DNA from: Sthenelais limicola | Lineage: Eukaryota > Annelida > Polychaeta > Phyllodocida > Sigalionidae | Reading direction: 5' to 3' | DNA: 64,000 nucleotides | Assembly: GCA_942159475.1 (NCBI GenBank) | Contig: OW804094.1 | Location: forward strand, 17,481,708 to 17,545,707 | Translations under genes and position numbers: made by a program | Notes under the pieces: model-generated | What the model saw: only the letters and a program-made list of their open reading frames with translations | Databases searched by the model: none | Told to the model about the DNA's origin: nothing | Shown: in pieces, positions 13,101 through 28,400 of the stretch | Layout of the letters: each line of letters begins with the position of its first letter | Position numbering within the stretch: position 1 is the stretch's first letter

Positions 13101-16100
13101 ATGGTTACTATAGACTCATTTGTTCTTAGGATGGGGTAAGACACACATGAAGAATTTTAATCGTCATCAGACTTGGGTCAGTTAAAAAGCTGACAAAACA
13201 TTGCCTGCAATGAATGTCGTCTATATTGGTAACTAATCATCTTTACAATATCCAGAGCCTATATGTATTGAAAAATTGAAATAAAGATTACATACTCTAT
13301 CACCTATATCAAATATCTATTTTATATTATATAATTTATATAATTAAGAATGACTAAATCAAATAGAACATACCATAACGTCAACAATGTACTTGCAGAG
13401 GCCGACAACAAAGATGGAGTAGTAGAGATTGTAGACAGGCTTGCAGCCACCAACCGCATTGTATACCTGGAGAATATTATCAATAGGTTAAAGTGACACT
13501 TCTCACTGTTGTTGGCTAGATTATGGAGTAACGGAATTTCTACTTCATTTTCTAGTGTTTGATTCACCTTACCCTCCTAACTAACTCCTGTGGATATCAA
13601 AACTCTAACATTTATATCAAATCAGATATTTGGTAAAACAGTGAGCAAAATCGTTTTTGCTTGCCAACCCCAAATGTCAAGCTATGTCAGAGTGGCAGTT
13701 GGGTTCTGGCATCTGGAGTTACATAATGCCAGGCTTGTCCATAGACTCCTGGGTTAAGACTAGTTACATCCATGGGCATTATTGAGTGGGGGCAGCACCT
13801 GACGGCTACTATTCTGTGATTTGAAAGCTGGTCTATTCATTAAACTTATTTAATGATTATTGAATGAGGAAACAATGTTGGGGCTCTATACTTTAGAAAT
13901 TGTCATACATATCCTATATGGTTAGACTGAATAAGTTTCATGTGATTCTGTGACTACTCGTTTTAACTATCTTAGCCACTTTAATAGGGGATTTGCATAG
14001 CTGCCATTTTGAACCTTGATTCGCATGGAATTATGGGACTAATGGTAGAGTATAAAAGCTATAGAAATCATGACATGTTCAGCATGGACTATTTAATTAA
14101 CAATGCTCTTATGTTGATATCTATGTGTTATAACCGTTTCCATAACACAAGCCCCATCTTTCCCATCATTCATTTGGTTTGCATAGATCATTAGGAAATC
14201 TGTGATATTGTTGAAAAATTCTTGGGATCATCGATAAAAATATTGCCGTATATTTGCATGTCAGATTTCATCAGAATTCATCCCATGATGCACTGTAACA
14301 GACATGCGCAGTGGCACATGCAAATCCCCTATTGAAGGGGTTACAAGGGAGCTGTAGGCTTCCCAAATGCTGACTAGGCTAGCAGTCAGTAAAGAGTAGA
14401 ATTAAGTGGTTCTGATCCCTGTGGCAGTGGTCACTACTATTTTTTCCCCCAACGTTGGTTTATTTATTCAGGCAAAAATAACAACAGATTACACTCTCAC
14501 AAATCAATTGTGATTTTCGTAATGTCCTGAAGATGCATAGCTATTACAATTCAATCGTTGCAGGGAAGAGTTTGATTATACAAAAGATCCTAACCTTGTT
14601 AACTTTTATATTTACTATCTACTATAATACATATTCGTGTGAAATTATTACATATATAGGTAGAGTGATGGGTGGTGCAAACTAGAAGTTCAACATATGC
14701 TGAATAAAAATATTAAAACAAACCAACGTAATTTATACATAGAATATAATTATATCAAGTTTATCAAGAGGAAAATCATATCTATAATAAGATACCACTT
14801 ACCTGAGTTAGTGTGTTATTGGCAAAGGAGTCCACGATACTAAGAATTCGGTTACCATATTCCAGCGCTTCCTGAATAAATCATAAAATTGACATTGTGT
14901 GTAGAAGATATTAGTATTAAAATATGGAAAAAAAACGGATAAAAATAGCAATAAGAGGGGCAAAGAGGCCCCAATGGGTATCAGGTTTGAATACCTTGAG
15001 CAAATGTGTTGAAACACAAAACTGGGACAGGTTAAACAAATATAACATAAGTAAATATAAGAAATAGTTACTAAAGAAATAGCAATGATAAATATTCCTG
15101 GCTGACATGGAAGTCATTAATCTGTTTAGTCTATTTTGGGAAGATTTAAAACCTCCTTAACCAGTAAACAATGTGTATTGATGAGGAGAATGTCTACCCA
15201 GGGTATTTATAGTTCTCTCAGGGCATTATAGCTCTTTACTGTCCTCCCAGGGCAGTTATAGTACTCTCAGGGCATTATGGCTCTTTACTGTCCTCCCAGG
15301 GCAGTTATAGTACTCTCAGGGCATTATAGCTCTATAATGTGCTCCCAGGGCAGTTATAGTTCTCTCAGGGCATTATAGCTCTTTACTGTCCTCCCAGGGC
15401 AGTTATAGTTCTCTCAGGGCATTATAGCTCTATAATGTGCTCCCAGGGCAGTTATAGTTCTCTCAGGGCATTATAGCTCTATAATGTGCTCCCAGGGCAG
15501 TTATAGTTCTCTCAGGGCGTTATAGCTCTATAATGTCCTCCCAGGGCAGTTATAGTTCTCTTAAGGCATTTTGGGTCTATAATGTCCTCCCAGGGCAGTT
15601 ATAGTTCTCTTAAGGCATTTTGGGTCTATAATGTCCTCGCAGGGCAGTTATAGTACTCTCAGGGCATTATAGTAGCATAACCACAGGAAAATTTGTACTA
15701 CTTCTGATTGCTTATTTAAATATATGGCCGTATTGAGCTGATAATTATGAATCCACTCCTTTTAGTTTCATAAAATTCGGTAAATTATTTGCTAAGCTGT
15801 GAGAGATAAACTAAATGAGTATGATGATTTTCTGAAGGATCAGCATCCTATAGGATTAGCCATTAGACAATGGACCCCTAATTACATAAGGGTAGCTTTG
15901 TGTGATGTCCACTTCGCATAGGCTGTCACACTGCCCACTGTAAGAAATTTTGGTCAGCAGGCCAATGTTGCAATATTAAAATCTATTTTCGCGGGACAAA
16001 GCCTAATCAAAATACAATATATTTGGTATCCTCTCAATCAGAAGAAGCTCCTCATTATAACCTGTATGGATTGCATTTAACATAATCTTTTATGTAAGTG

Positions 16101-19100
16101 TAAAGTTAAGTTAAATGTTTCAAACTCCCCGCTCAGCCACTTAAAAATGGAGAATCTCGTACAAACTGGTACCACATGAAAGAGGAGAACGCCTTCTGAT
16201 TGGTCTGAAAATATTAGGACGCTCTGACCATATTTATTGCCGTGCAAACGTGGAAGAAGTAAACATCCTTTTCTAACAAAGAGCGCGAAATGTCGTGCAA
16301 AGCGTATGGGCGCCCACTCCCTTGTTTGGGGGTCAGCTTTCTCACGCCTGTGGTAATGCTAATTATAGCTCTATAATGTGCTCCCAGGGCAGTTATAGTT
16401 CTCTCAGGGCATTATAGCTCTATAATGGTCTCCCAGGGCAGTTATAGTTCTCTCAGGGCATTATAGCTCTTAATGCATGGCTTCAGCAGGCAGTTTTAGC
16501 CCTAAATCGTCCCTAACAGTTGGCTGAGGGAGCATCACTATCAGCCCTAAACTTTTGAATGTAATGACTTCTTCTTTGAACTACATTATAGCAATAATAC
16601 CCGAGGTTTTGGATGGTCTGGGTGGTCTATAGCCTGGTGGACAATTCGAGGGGCTTTAGCCCCGAGAATTTCCACCAGGCAATAGACCACCCAGACCATC
16701 CAAAACCGAGGGTATTAGTGCTTTTAGACCCGATTTGGTCAGATTCGACTGTTATTTACCACTTACTGACTTTTATTTACCAGTTCTTTTGACATCTATA
16801 ACCCCGATTTCTTACCGGAAGTTGCCGGAAGTGATTGCTGTGGTCTGTTGTGAAAAAATACACCCCAGAATCTGACCAAACTGGGTCTAAAGATCTATAA
16901 CCCCACTTATCTAGGAAATATAATCATACAATTACTACTTACCGCTTTGATGAGTGCAGTGGCAGAATTGGCCATGTAAGTTTCAGTCACCTTCACTGAG
17001 TCTATTGTGGCGTTCACTCCGCTCTGGAAGTAATATAGTGAGTTTAGGGTTTGGCGTTTAGAGTTTTTTAATATTCAGGAATTACATTACATCGATGATG
17101 CTATTCTCAGAAATCCTTATTTACCGTATACACAAATTAATCTACTACTACTACTACTAGAGAAGGTAATAATTACATATAGATAAACAACAAAAGCAAG
17201 ATTGACACAAGTGACTTCTGTCATTACGTGTGTTAAACAGTACGCACATACTGTGAATTATAGATGTAGCTTGAGTTCTTATGTGATATGTTTCAGGAAA
17301 ATGAGTCACAAGTTGCAAAAATTGGATTTTAAGATATCATAATAATTATTTGAAAAGATGAGATCAAGCCGATGCCAATGGTGGTAAACGATAAGACATT
17401 TAATAAATATTTCAATATTTTAAGTTTGATATCTTTATTTTTGAAAAAAAGTTTGCCATATTTCTGGGTGGTAGAAAAAGCTAAATATACTCTATAAGAT
17501 GACCTTACAAATGCATAGATATATCTCATACACTGTCCAAAATTTGATAAATATATTCAGCCAACAAACAGCGTTAAGCACCCCAAAATGAAAACATTCT
17601 CACGAAGACACCTTATGAATAAAACACTTTGAAAAATAACAATCCTGCGACTTGTGACACATTTTTCTATAACATATCACATATTGAGTTATTCTCATAT
17701 ATATATATATTCTCATTTTTTCATCTTTATTCAAGTTATGACATGGTATTGTACTTACTGGTGTGTTGCTTGTGGCAGTTTTCAGAGTAGCGACATCAGA
17801 AGACATCTTAATCTAAATATTTAAACAAACATTCCTCTATTATAGATTTATTTCATTTAGAGGAAAATGTAAATGAATATATGAAACATCATACATGTAT
17901 AAACGTTGGTACAGTAGATGGCCTCAAAGACCCGCTATAAGACCTGAACTGAAAACAGCCTGGTATAATAGCATATAAAAATAGATGGTAGTATACTACC
18001 CCATGATGTTTTTTGTGGAAGACCAGCTATAGGAGCGGAACCAGAAACACTCTAGTAAGACATTTTTCTATCTGAAATATGATATGCAAGTGCGATCTAC
18101 CCATAAAAATGTGAGTCATAAAATGTACCTCCTCAAGAGAATTTCTAAACTGGTACCACCACAGGTTCTTCTAAGAATTTACAAGGTATTTATACTCCCA
18201 TTGTTAGATTACGGTGACGTTATCTACAGCGGATGTGCAGCAAGGCACATTGATAAACTGCAAATTTTACAAAACAAGTGCCTAAAAATTGCACTCAAAC
18301 TCCCAAAGTTAACAAATACACTACTTATTCACAGAATAGCCAGTGTACCAAAGTTAGTGGACAGAAGGAGGGCTCATATCCTAAACCTTGCCTTTAAACG
18401 AAGCAAAAAACCAGCCTTTGTTGACCAGAATGTAAGACAAACCAGGCAGTGGCAGGCACCAGTGCTGTTCTCCAATAGGCCAAACATTGTGTCTTATGAC
18501 CATGGTGTCCAAAGAAAAACTGCGTTACTATGGAACAATCTCGATGTTGACACAAGAAACATAAATGATTATAAGGTCTTCACAGCCTTAACCAAGGCTG
18601 AATGTATGTTACCTATATTCTCTTAAAACTGTAAATATCCTCCTATCTCTCACCCCTCATCCTATCATTGTAGCTCTCTCCTAGTTCCTTCTCTTAACTA
18701 GTCTCTTTCTATTTGTGTTGTTACATACATAAACAAGTCACAGTTTATCGAACCAAAAGGTAATAGCCACTCAACCAGATTTAACCATTCAAATGGTTAA
18801 AACTGAGGCTCATTTCCTACCAATTATACACATGTCACTGTACTCTACAAGAATAGATTGTATATTGTCATATTATTTTGTGTATCGATTAATAAACGTT
18901 TCTAATAAAAAAAAAAAAAAAAAAGACATCATATATATGGGTCAGATTTTCAGAAAATGTACAATCGGCAGCTGTCTACATTTAGTAAATTCTGCTAAAT
19001 TAGGCTGCAATTTGGTCAATACTAGGTAAATTCGAGTATATTCGGCATTGCATTAATTCTAGCAATCTGTTTGGTTAGGTTGAATTGTATTTTAAACATT

Positions 19101-22100
19101 GTTTTTGTCTGAAATTTGGGTTATTTGAGAAGATTGGGGAAAGTGAATTGTACATTTTCTGAAAATCTGACCCATATAATTATACCAATACATGGTAAAT
19201 AGCTTCCCCTGGAGCTCGTCAAACTTATATTTATAAGCTATTAGTAGACGGATTTATAATGAGAATTTAAGATTTAATACAAAATGATAATGGGAATTTC
19301 TTACCTTTGCATCATTGACGTTTTTGTAAGAGCCTGTGTTGATGGTATCTATCTCGTTAGCCGCATTGTTAAACTTGGTCTGAATAAAACACCATATTTA
19401 CATGTTGATTCGCTTGTTGTCCATGAGTTTCATTTTCCGAATTCAATAATTATATAAAACTTTAAATTCTATCTTGATGCTTATTATGAAGCATGTTATT
19501 ATTATTCGAAAAATTTCAGATGAATAATGTCGGCTACATTTATATAATATATATATATTCTATTTAGTATTTTTATACAGCAACTCTTCTGTAAAACGAC
19601 AGTCAAGATTATATACTAGCATGCACAATGTATGATGAAGTTACAATAATCAATAGGGGATTTGCATAGCCGCCATTTTGAATCTTGATTCGCATGGAAT
19701 TATGGGACTAAGGGTACAGTCTAAAATCTATAGAAAACATGCCATGTTCAGCATGGACTATTTAGCAATGCTCTAATGTCAATATCCATGCGTTATACAT
19801 GTTTACATAACCAAGCCTCCATCTTTCCCATCATGCATTTGGTCTTCATAAATCATTTATACAAGCTATGAAATTGGTGAAAAAATTCTTGCAATTTTCG
19901 ATCAAATGTTGCCAAATATTTGTATGTCAGATTTCATCAGAATCCGTCACAGCAGACATGCGCAGTGGCACATGCAACTGCCCTATTGAAGACCTTTACA
20001 TTGAGATATGGGCTCACGGGTGACAATTCAGTTCAGAATAACCATGGTCTTCCGCCCATTGCTGTGTCTACCTAGACCTAATTCCATGGACTAAATCCTA
20101 TCTAGATATATAATTAAATGATATAAATAACTTACCGCCGCAGATGAGGGTAGACCTGCCGTGCCTGCTATCGACCGTAAGTTTGTTGCAAAGGCTCCCA
20201 GGTCAGTTTTTGCTGTGTCTTTGGCGAGCTGTGGGACAACAAGTGTGAGAATCAAATTCTGGATAATTGTGTGAAAGTTCTATAAGGGTCAGATTTTCAG
20301 AAAATGTACAATTGGCAGCTGTACACATTTTGTAAATATTGCTAAATTAGGCTGCAATTTGGTCAATACTCGGTAAATTCGAGTATATTCGGCATTGCAT
20401 AGATTCTAGCAATCTTTTTGGTTAGGTCGGACTGTATTTTGAACTTTATTTTCGTCTGAAATTTGGGTTATATGAGAGAATTGGTGAAGTTGAATTGTAC
20501 ATTTTCTGAGAATCTGACCCATAAAGCAAAGCCATGTGTCCACTGAGCCGATTTTCTCACGGGTCTGCTGAATAATAGAAAGCTTGAAGGGAGCCACTCG
20601 GCTGGTAGTTATACAGTGGACATATATGTGATGTGTCACAGGAAAATGAGTCACGTGTCGCAAAAAATAAATTTTGAGCTGTAAACATATTTGAAAAGAT
20701 GGGACGATGCCGATTCTAATGATAGTAAACAGTAGGACATCTTATAAGTGTTTCTATATCTTATGTTTGATATCTTTATTTTTGAAAAAAAAAATAGGTT
20801 TGCAATATCTCTGGATGAACAGTTAGGTGAAGTAGCTAAATAGCTTCGGAATGCATGAATATATTTAAAACGCGATCTTGAAACTCGAAACATGTATTCA
20901 TACGACTTGGATCGAGCATTAGAGACTCCAAAAATGAGAAAATTCCTACAAAGAGATCTTGTGGACAACAAACTTTGAAAAATATTAATTTTGCGACTTG
21001 TGACTCATTCCCTCAAACACATGACATAATAATATTATGGTTTAAACTTGTACATGTGCATGCACATAATCCGAATGTTGACAAAAGAAGTATGAGATCA
21101 TGGTCATAGATAGGTATTAATTATTTATAGGACTTATTCCTTTTCAATCCTTAATCAATCTTATAGATATAGAGGGACGATGTCTACATAGGCATGAATC
21201 AGTTGGTAGCAAGTTCCCCAGTTCATTTGTGATGTGTTTCATTTGTGATCTCATTATTAGAACGTTCTAATTTTTGGCGGGTTGATCACTTACAGCTATA
21301 TCAATAGATGTATCAAATTTCAGCACAATCTATGTAATATATCCTTTCGCTTTGAAGGTCCTCATATGGACTACATTTAGTTACCTTACTGTTTATTGAC
21401 CCCTCCAGAAATATTGGAAACTTTTTTGTCAAAAACGAAAATATCAAACTTAAAATCTAGAAATATTTATTAGATTATTCGACTGTTTACTATCATTGGA
21501 ATCGGCTTGATCTCATCTTTTCAAATATGGTGATATCTCAAAATCCATTTTTTGCCACTTATGACTCATTTTCCTGAAACACATCTTATTTTACAATAGA
21601 TAATACATACGACGGACTCAAAGGTGGCATAGTCTATTTGTGTGGCAGAGCTGAAGTCTTGTAGCTGTTTCTCTGTACTGCTGTCTATGAGTTTCACATT
21701 GCTCAGATCTATGTTGATGTTGTTCACTTGGGACTGGATATCAATACTCTGTATAAAAAAATTAAAAAAAAAATAAAAATAAAAAAAAAAATATTGTTAG
21801 ACTTGTATTACACAGTGTATTATTAATCACTTTTCATTATTCATTTTTTACAGACTAAATTTTCAAATGATGATTTGTTAACTTTAATTAGTCTCTATCC
21901 ATTCCTAATTTCGATCAGATAATTAATTTGCTGTTTTGGTCTAGTCTCTTTTAACTTGGGAAATAAGAACCAAATGATGAGAAATTATATTTTATTGTTA
22001 GAAAATATTGTCGATTGATATTAAATCAGGCATGAAGCTATAATCGTTAATTACAATCGTGGCAGAAAGGTAATCTTCCCTAGAGGTCACTGCATAAGAA

Positions 22101-22444
22101 AGAAACAGAGAGGGAGAGAGAGAGAGGAAAAAGAGAGATGGCAGAGAGGACGAGTGTGAGCGGGAGAAGGAGGGTGAGAGAGGGGGATGGAGAGAACGGG
22201 GGCTCTGTGGGGGGCATCTTTTTGTTGCCCAGATTCAGAACTGCAATGATGTAGTGGGGGGGGGGGGGAGTCATGAAATTTTGCACACACTTTCAAGAGG
22301 GGGCCAAGGCATTTTGCACAAGACATTAAGGAGGTGGGGGTGGGGGGGGGGGGTCATACAATTTACAATTTTGCAAAAGAATTTTCGGAAATCCTTCCTC
22401 CTCCCAACACACACACCCAGTGGTTAGTTATGAACAGTCCTGAA

Positions 22445-22486
<42 letters not shown>

Positions 22487-25400
22487 GACAGATACTTACC
22501 GACTTGTAGTTAGTGACCTGGGTGAGATCAAACATGCTGTCCAACTTGAGCACTGTAATGGCGGCCCCATTAGCCTGACAACCACTGAAGACATATAATA
22601 TATAATATAATCAGCTGTTAAGATATTTGACAATTATTTGATGATTATAAGATCGTGTGAACATTTTTACCTCAGCCGACATGGAATAGGCCGGGAGGAG
22701 TTGGATTTTTCCACTATTATGACATCATGGACTTGAATAGATATTTCTTTATAGCGCATTTTCTTCCAAAAGTACCTTAATTTACATGTGCTTGGTGCCT
22801 GACTTACTTAGTACTAAAACTTTGATTCTGTAATCTTTTAAAGTGATCTAAATAATAAATTCTAAGATTATTTTACAAATTCGATTATGGTCATTACAAA
22901 GTGTAATAAAGTGCTGGTAGGCGGGCTCAAACCCAGTATTCTTTCGGCCCTCAGGGTCGATGTTAGCACTCTTTAATGCTGTACCACACCTAGGCTTTCC
23001 TAATTATGAACATGCCTCACCTGAGTACTCCTGAAATGGTGAGGGGGATGGATCCATTCTGTAGGATGGCAGCAGCCAGGAAGTAGTTGTTAAACAATCC
23101 AGTTCCGGGAGTATCCATCAGCTAGGTAGGACAAGAGCAGCAAGAGTAAGATCATTATTATACCAGGGGTGGCCTTCATAAAGAAACCTAACACAGAAAA
23201 TCTGTGTTTTTGTGTTCATAAAGGGCCTAAAATGTTAACTTTTCCGTGTTAAGTCAACACGCTGTGTTAAAGAAATTCACCATAGTTCTCTGTGTCGAGG
23301 ATATAGTCCTCCTTAGATATGGCATTGTGAAGTATCCCATAATTGACATAGGCCTTTAATTTGTTCAATATTATACATTTGTGAAATGTGTTCAAATTGG
23401 TAATAGCCAACAAAATATGCCTACAAATTATAGAAGATCAAAAGTTAACACAGACGTTTGGTACCCATGTTATCTTTTGATAGTTGACACAGGCACAAAC
23501 ACCGGGTTAACTTTATAAATGCTGCCACTAAAGGCTGGGTTCCACTGGCCGGCTACTACTCCCACTACTCCTCCCGCTTCTTTGACAGTCTATTGCTCCT
23601 GATTCTAAAGAAGCAGGAGCAAGCAACTGAAAGTAAACGGAATGGGTGCTACTGGGACGTTACTTCCACCGCTACTTCTGCCGCTACTCAGAAATGTTAG
23701 TAGACAACATTTTATTTTCCCATGTAAATGGATGCATCAAGTAACGTGAGGGGTAACATAGATTGGTGCTATTGCTCTGCTTCAGCTCCTGCAACATCCC
23801 ACTACCTCCCGCTACAAAGTAGCGGCCGCTTCGAATCAAACATGTTTGATAGAAGCGAGAGCACTCTACACTTCGAAAATGTGCCAAAAGAAGCCGGAAG
23901 TAATGTGGCTATGTAGCGGGGCCCAATAGCACCCATCTCTGTTACTATCCTGCTTCTGCTCCCGCTTCTGCTCCCGCTTCTGCTCCCGCTTCTGCTCCTG
24001 CTTCTTCAATCAAGAAGCTGGAGCAGAAGTGGGAGAAGTACCTGGCCAGTGGAACCCAGCCTTTAGACAGTGTTTGTCTTTGGCACGGGTGTTAACATCA
24101 TGTAAACAAAAGACCGCATTGTATGAACACCACCCTAGCTGGTTGCTAGGAGAGAGACAGGGAGGAGAAAGAGAGAGGGATCTCCCATACGGAAAAGATG
24201 GCCCAGTGACCAGGTCTAAGGGGACACCCAATGAACAGTTAATGCACATGCAATGACTAGTGGGAAAATTTCACATGTAAATGAGCTAATCCACAGGTCC
24301 TTTTATGGGCACATGGGCCAGGTCCTCCAGTGCACACACATGGGACAGGTTCCTTAATGCACACACATGGGACAGGTTCTTTAATGCACACACATGGGAC
24401 AGGTCCTTTAATGGACACACATGGGACAGGTCCTTTAGTGCACACACATGGGCCAGGTCCTTAATGCACACACATGGGCCAGGTCACATGACCTTCAATG
24501 TTCCACATGTGTTTAGAGAAGCTTTCCTTTGTCTAACCTTATTTTACTTGCATGCTTAATGAGGTACCTCTTACCTTCTTCCACAGTCTTAGTATTTACT
24601 GATGATATTTGTAAGCCATAAACATACTCCAAGCCTTAATCCAATCCTTGAGAATGTTCTGTCTGCTATGATATATTGTGCAATTTACTGAGTGAGAACA
24701 CCAGTCCATCTGAAAGCACTAAGGTAGCAACACTCTCAACCTGAGCCATTTCCTACTTCAATATCACTTCTGTAACTGTCACTTGTGCCTTGTTATCCTC
24801 TGCCTTAATTGTCACTCAGGCTTGACCTTTAAATGTCATCCAAATAGAGTGAGCAGCAGAAAACTGTAATAATCCAAACTGAGTCAGTTCATAGTCTCTA
24901 AGTCTTATGATGTTATTCATTCAACTGCCAACTGCCAACTGTTTGAAATGGTAGTCTGACCTATATGTATAACCAACTTCCCCTTCCTGTTTGACCCACT
25001 GGCACTGGTAAATCCACATCTAATGAGCATGTCATAGAATTTTATTTATAGAAGTTCAATCCACACATAATACCCAGCTTTGGAATTAGTTTATGTTAAA
25101 TGAACACATAATGAACATGAAGTCCTACCAATGCACATACACTGGACAGGTTATGAAATTTGCATATGTTGATGCTGTTGAAGGGTTTTCAATGAGCACT
25201 TAATGCACACATGGAATGGTCAGGGAAAACCTGGGCATTATGTCTGCATTATATCTGCATTACATGTGGATTAACTTTTCATTTCTGTATGGGCGATCTA
25301 ATCCCTTTAGAACTACTTTAGGATATTATGTGCATTGTTACCTAGCTTAGTCCAACTTGAATATATTTTGTTATTACACTACACTTACATGGACAAATGA

Positions 25401-28400
25401 TGAAGTTTTTGGACTGGATTTTTTTAAATAAGGTTTTTAATTATTTTATTGAGTACTTAATGATGATTTAAATAAGAAATATTCATTTTATCATACTATT
25501 ATTACCTCTTTGAATATGGTGTAGTTGGGGTCTGACAGCGGCTGACAGAGGAACTTCTCCAGCAGTGCGCCGATGAGGAAGAGAACAACAGTGAGCAACA
25601 TGAGCAGCCACGAGAAGATGAACACAAAGCCAACGCTCCTGCAATGGAAGGTCAAAAATTAAGTATTAGGGTCAAGTCTCCGGAAAATGTACAATTCACC
25701 TTCACCAATCCTCTCAAATAATCCACATTTAAGACGAAAACCAGGTTCAAAATACAGTTCAACATAACCAGACATGTTTATTGAATTAATACAATATAGA
25801 ATATACTCAGATTTACCTAATATTTATCATTTTTCCCTCTAATTTAGCAGAATTTGATAGATATGTAGAACTTTAGATTGTGCATTTTCTGAAAATCTGA
25901 CCCACTATATGAGTTGCAGATTGATACATGTGGGCATACATAATGTATTTCCCCGTTTATAAGCCTGGGCTTATATTATTTTCAAATGGTTTATAGACCC
26001 TGCTTATATTTGGGGCAGGCTTATATTTGGGGTCGGGCTTATATTACACTAACTGAAAACACTAACTGAAAACAGGGACCATCAACCCAGCCAATAGAGA
26101 AGGAAATTAGGCTAAGCTGAATCTCATGTTTATTGTCAGCTTAATTCATAATAAATCAACAATTATTTCACATGATATTTATGTCCAACTGGTTTGCCAA
26201 ATTATAAAACAGGTCATTTCATTTTATTCACTTTTCTTTTTGGGGGTTAAAAGTGATCTCACTTTTTGAAGGTTTATTTTGACCCCTTAATTTATGATTG
26301 CAACACAAGCACTGGCATTATACAGCTTATATTACCGTATATGTCCTGAACCCCCAGCTTATAAACGGGGCAGGCTTATAAACGAAAAATACGGTATATG
26401 TATACATACATGTGCACATGCATACATACATGTACTTACGCATACATGCTTACATAATAGGCAACTTCTGAAATTCTCTGTTTGGCTTGAGATAGTGACA
26501 CCCTCTCCCCCTCCCCCCCTCCCCCTCTCACCCTCCCCCCCTCTCAGGCTCACCCCTCCCCCTCTCACGCTCACCCTACCTCCCTCTCACGCTCACCCTA
26601 CCTCCCTCTCCTACTCACCCTACCTCCCTCTCCTGCTCACCCCTATATTCTTTCATTGGAGATACCCATGTTGGCGTAGGGATACATCATGGTACATTTG
26701 GGTGAACAGGACATAGAAGAACATAAGAGGATGGATATTCCAAAAAGGAAAAGGACATTGTAAAAGGGAAAAGGATAATTTAAAAAGGAAAAGGATATAC
26801 CAAAAAGGAAAAGTATATTCCAAAAAGAAAAGTCTTGGATATTTGGGATTTTTCCTATTTGACATAGATATCCTGTCCGATTGGGGACAAAACAGCTGGC
26901 ACTGATTTTATACAGGGACCGGGGCCTATCGGAAGGTGGATGGGGCTCTGACAGCCCCCCCCCCCCACACACACAGGCGCATGCAAAAACGCATGCAAAG
27001 TAGACAATTGGGCTATATGGGTCTGATTGTCAGAAAATGTACAATTCATCTTCACCAATCCTTTAAAATAACCCAAATTGAAGTGAAAAGTGACGTTCAA
27101 AATCCAGTTTAACACAATGAGACAGATATTCTTAATCAACACAATGCCAAAGATACTTTGATATACCCAGTATTTATCATTTTTCTGTCTAATTTAACAG
27201 ATTTATAGAGCTGCCAATTGTGCATTTTCTAAAAACAATTGACCATATAAAGGACTGCTTATATAAAGGACTAGTTATAAAAAGTATTGCCCAGAATGTG
27301 TAGTTGTGGTAACTTACGCCAAGAGGAATTTGCCACCAGCATGGGAGGCACCAGAACGCTCATGAGCTTCCTTCTTGTTGTCATAACCAATGAAACCAAG
27401 CACGACACCCATTACTTGTAGCACGACCACAATGAGGATGACACAAGCCAGAACCACGCCTGCAATGAACCTGCAATGTAGAGAACGGAGGTTTATTTAG
27501 TTTTATTGCATTTGAAAGGCCAATTTACATTTAATAATCGAAGAACCAATAATTCACATTAGGAAAAACGTACTATCCACCATGAATGTTCTCAGACGTC
27601 GCCTTTCGTAGATACTAATATAACATATCTGTCATAATTATATATTTTTTTTTAAAAAAAACAAGAAAAAAAGACCAAAAAGCATACTAAATCCTATAAT
27701 TAGAATGCGAACCATCCCTTTCTCAGTAACAATATAACAACTGCAATTATAGGTATATTTGTGATGTGTTTCAGGGAAATTGGTCACCCAGAGTCGCCCA
27801 AAATCGATTTTGAGATATTATCATATCTGAAAAGATTAGATTAAGCCGATTCCGATGATGGTAAACATAACGGCATCTAACAAGTATTTCTATATTTTTA
27901 AAGTTAGATATTTTTATTTTTGAAAAAATGCTTGCAATATTTTTGGTGTATAATTACTAGTAAAGTAGCTAAATATACTCGATGGGATGACCATAGAAAT
28001 GCAGGAATATATTTCATGCACTCTCTTGAAATTTGGTCCATGTATTCATTCAACTTGAAGCACTAGGTACTTCAAATATCAGACAATTCCACCAAAGATA
28101 TTTTGTGAATAAAATACTTAAAAAAATATCAATATTGCGACTTGTGGTTCATATTTATTTATAACACATCACATTATATTTTCCATTTTAGTGTACATCA
28201 AACACATTTCATGATTAATAAAGATGGAGAAATGTTTAGTTCTGTCAACACAGTATTGGTCTCCCCAGGCTACCTGTTGGCTATATTACATCTAAACTGG
28301 TTTAAGATTTGTTAAGCCCAAGGAGAAATGTTTTATGTGAGCAACTAAACATCCATCTTAAGGAACAAGCGAGTCTATAGAGAATAGGATTGAGCCAAAA

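Noticed and set aside
15195..15672. CRISPR-like array
   Set aside because: Units are contiguous tandem repeats without unique spacers, in an animal intron.
24257..24559. Three overlapping frames with HTWDRF or VCALKDLSH repeats
   Set aside because: Translation of a 35-40 bp tandem repeat on both strands.
26294..27142. Overlapping frames of 70-140 residues
   Set aside because: They run through C-rich tandem DNA, the 21-bp repeat and a MITE. No conserved protein pattern.
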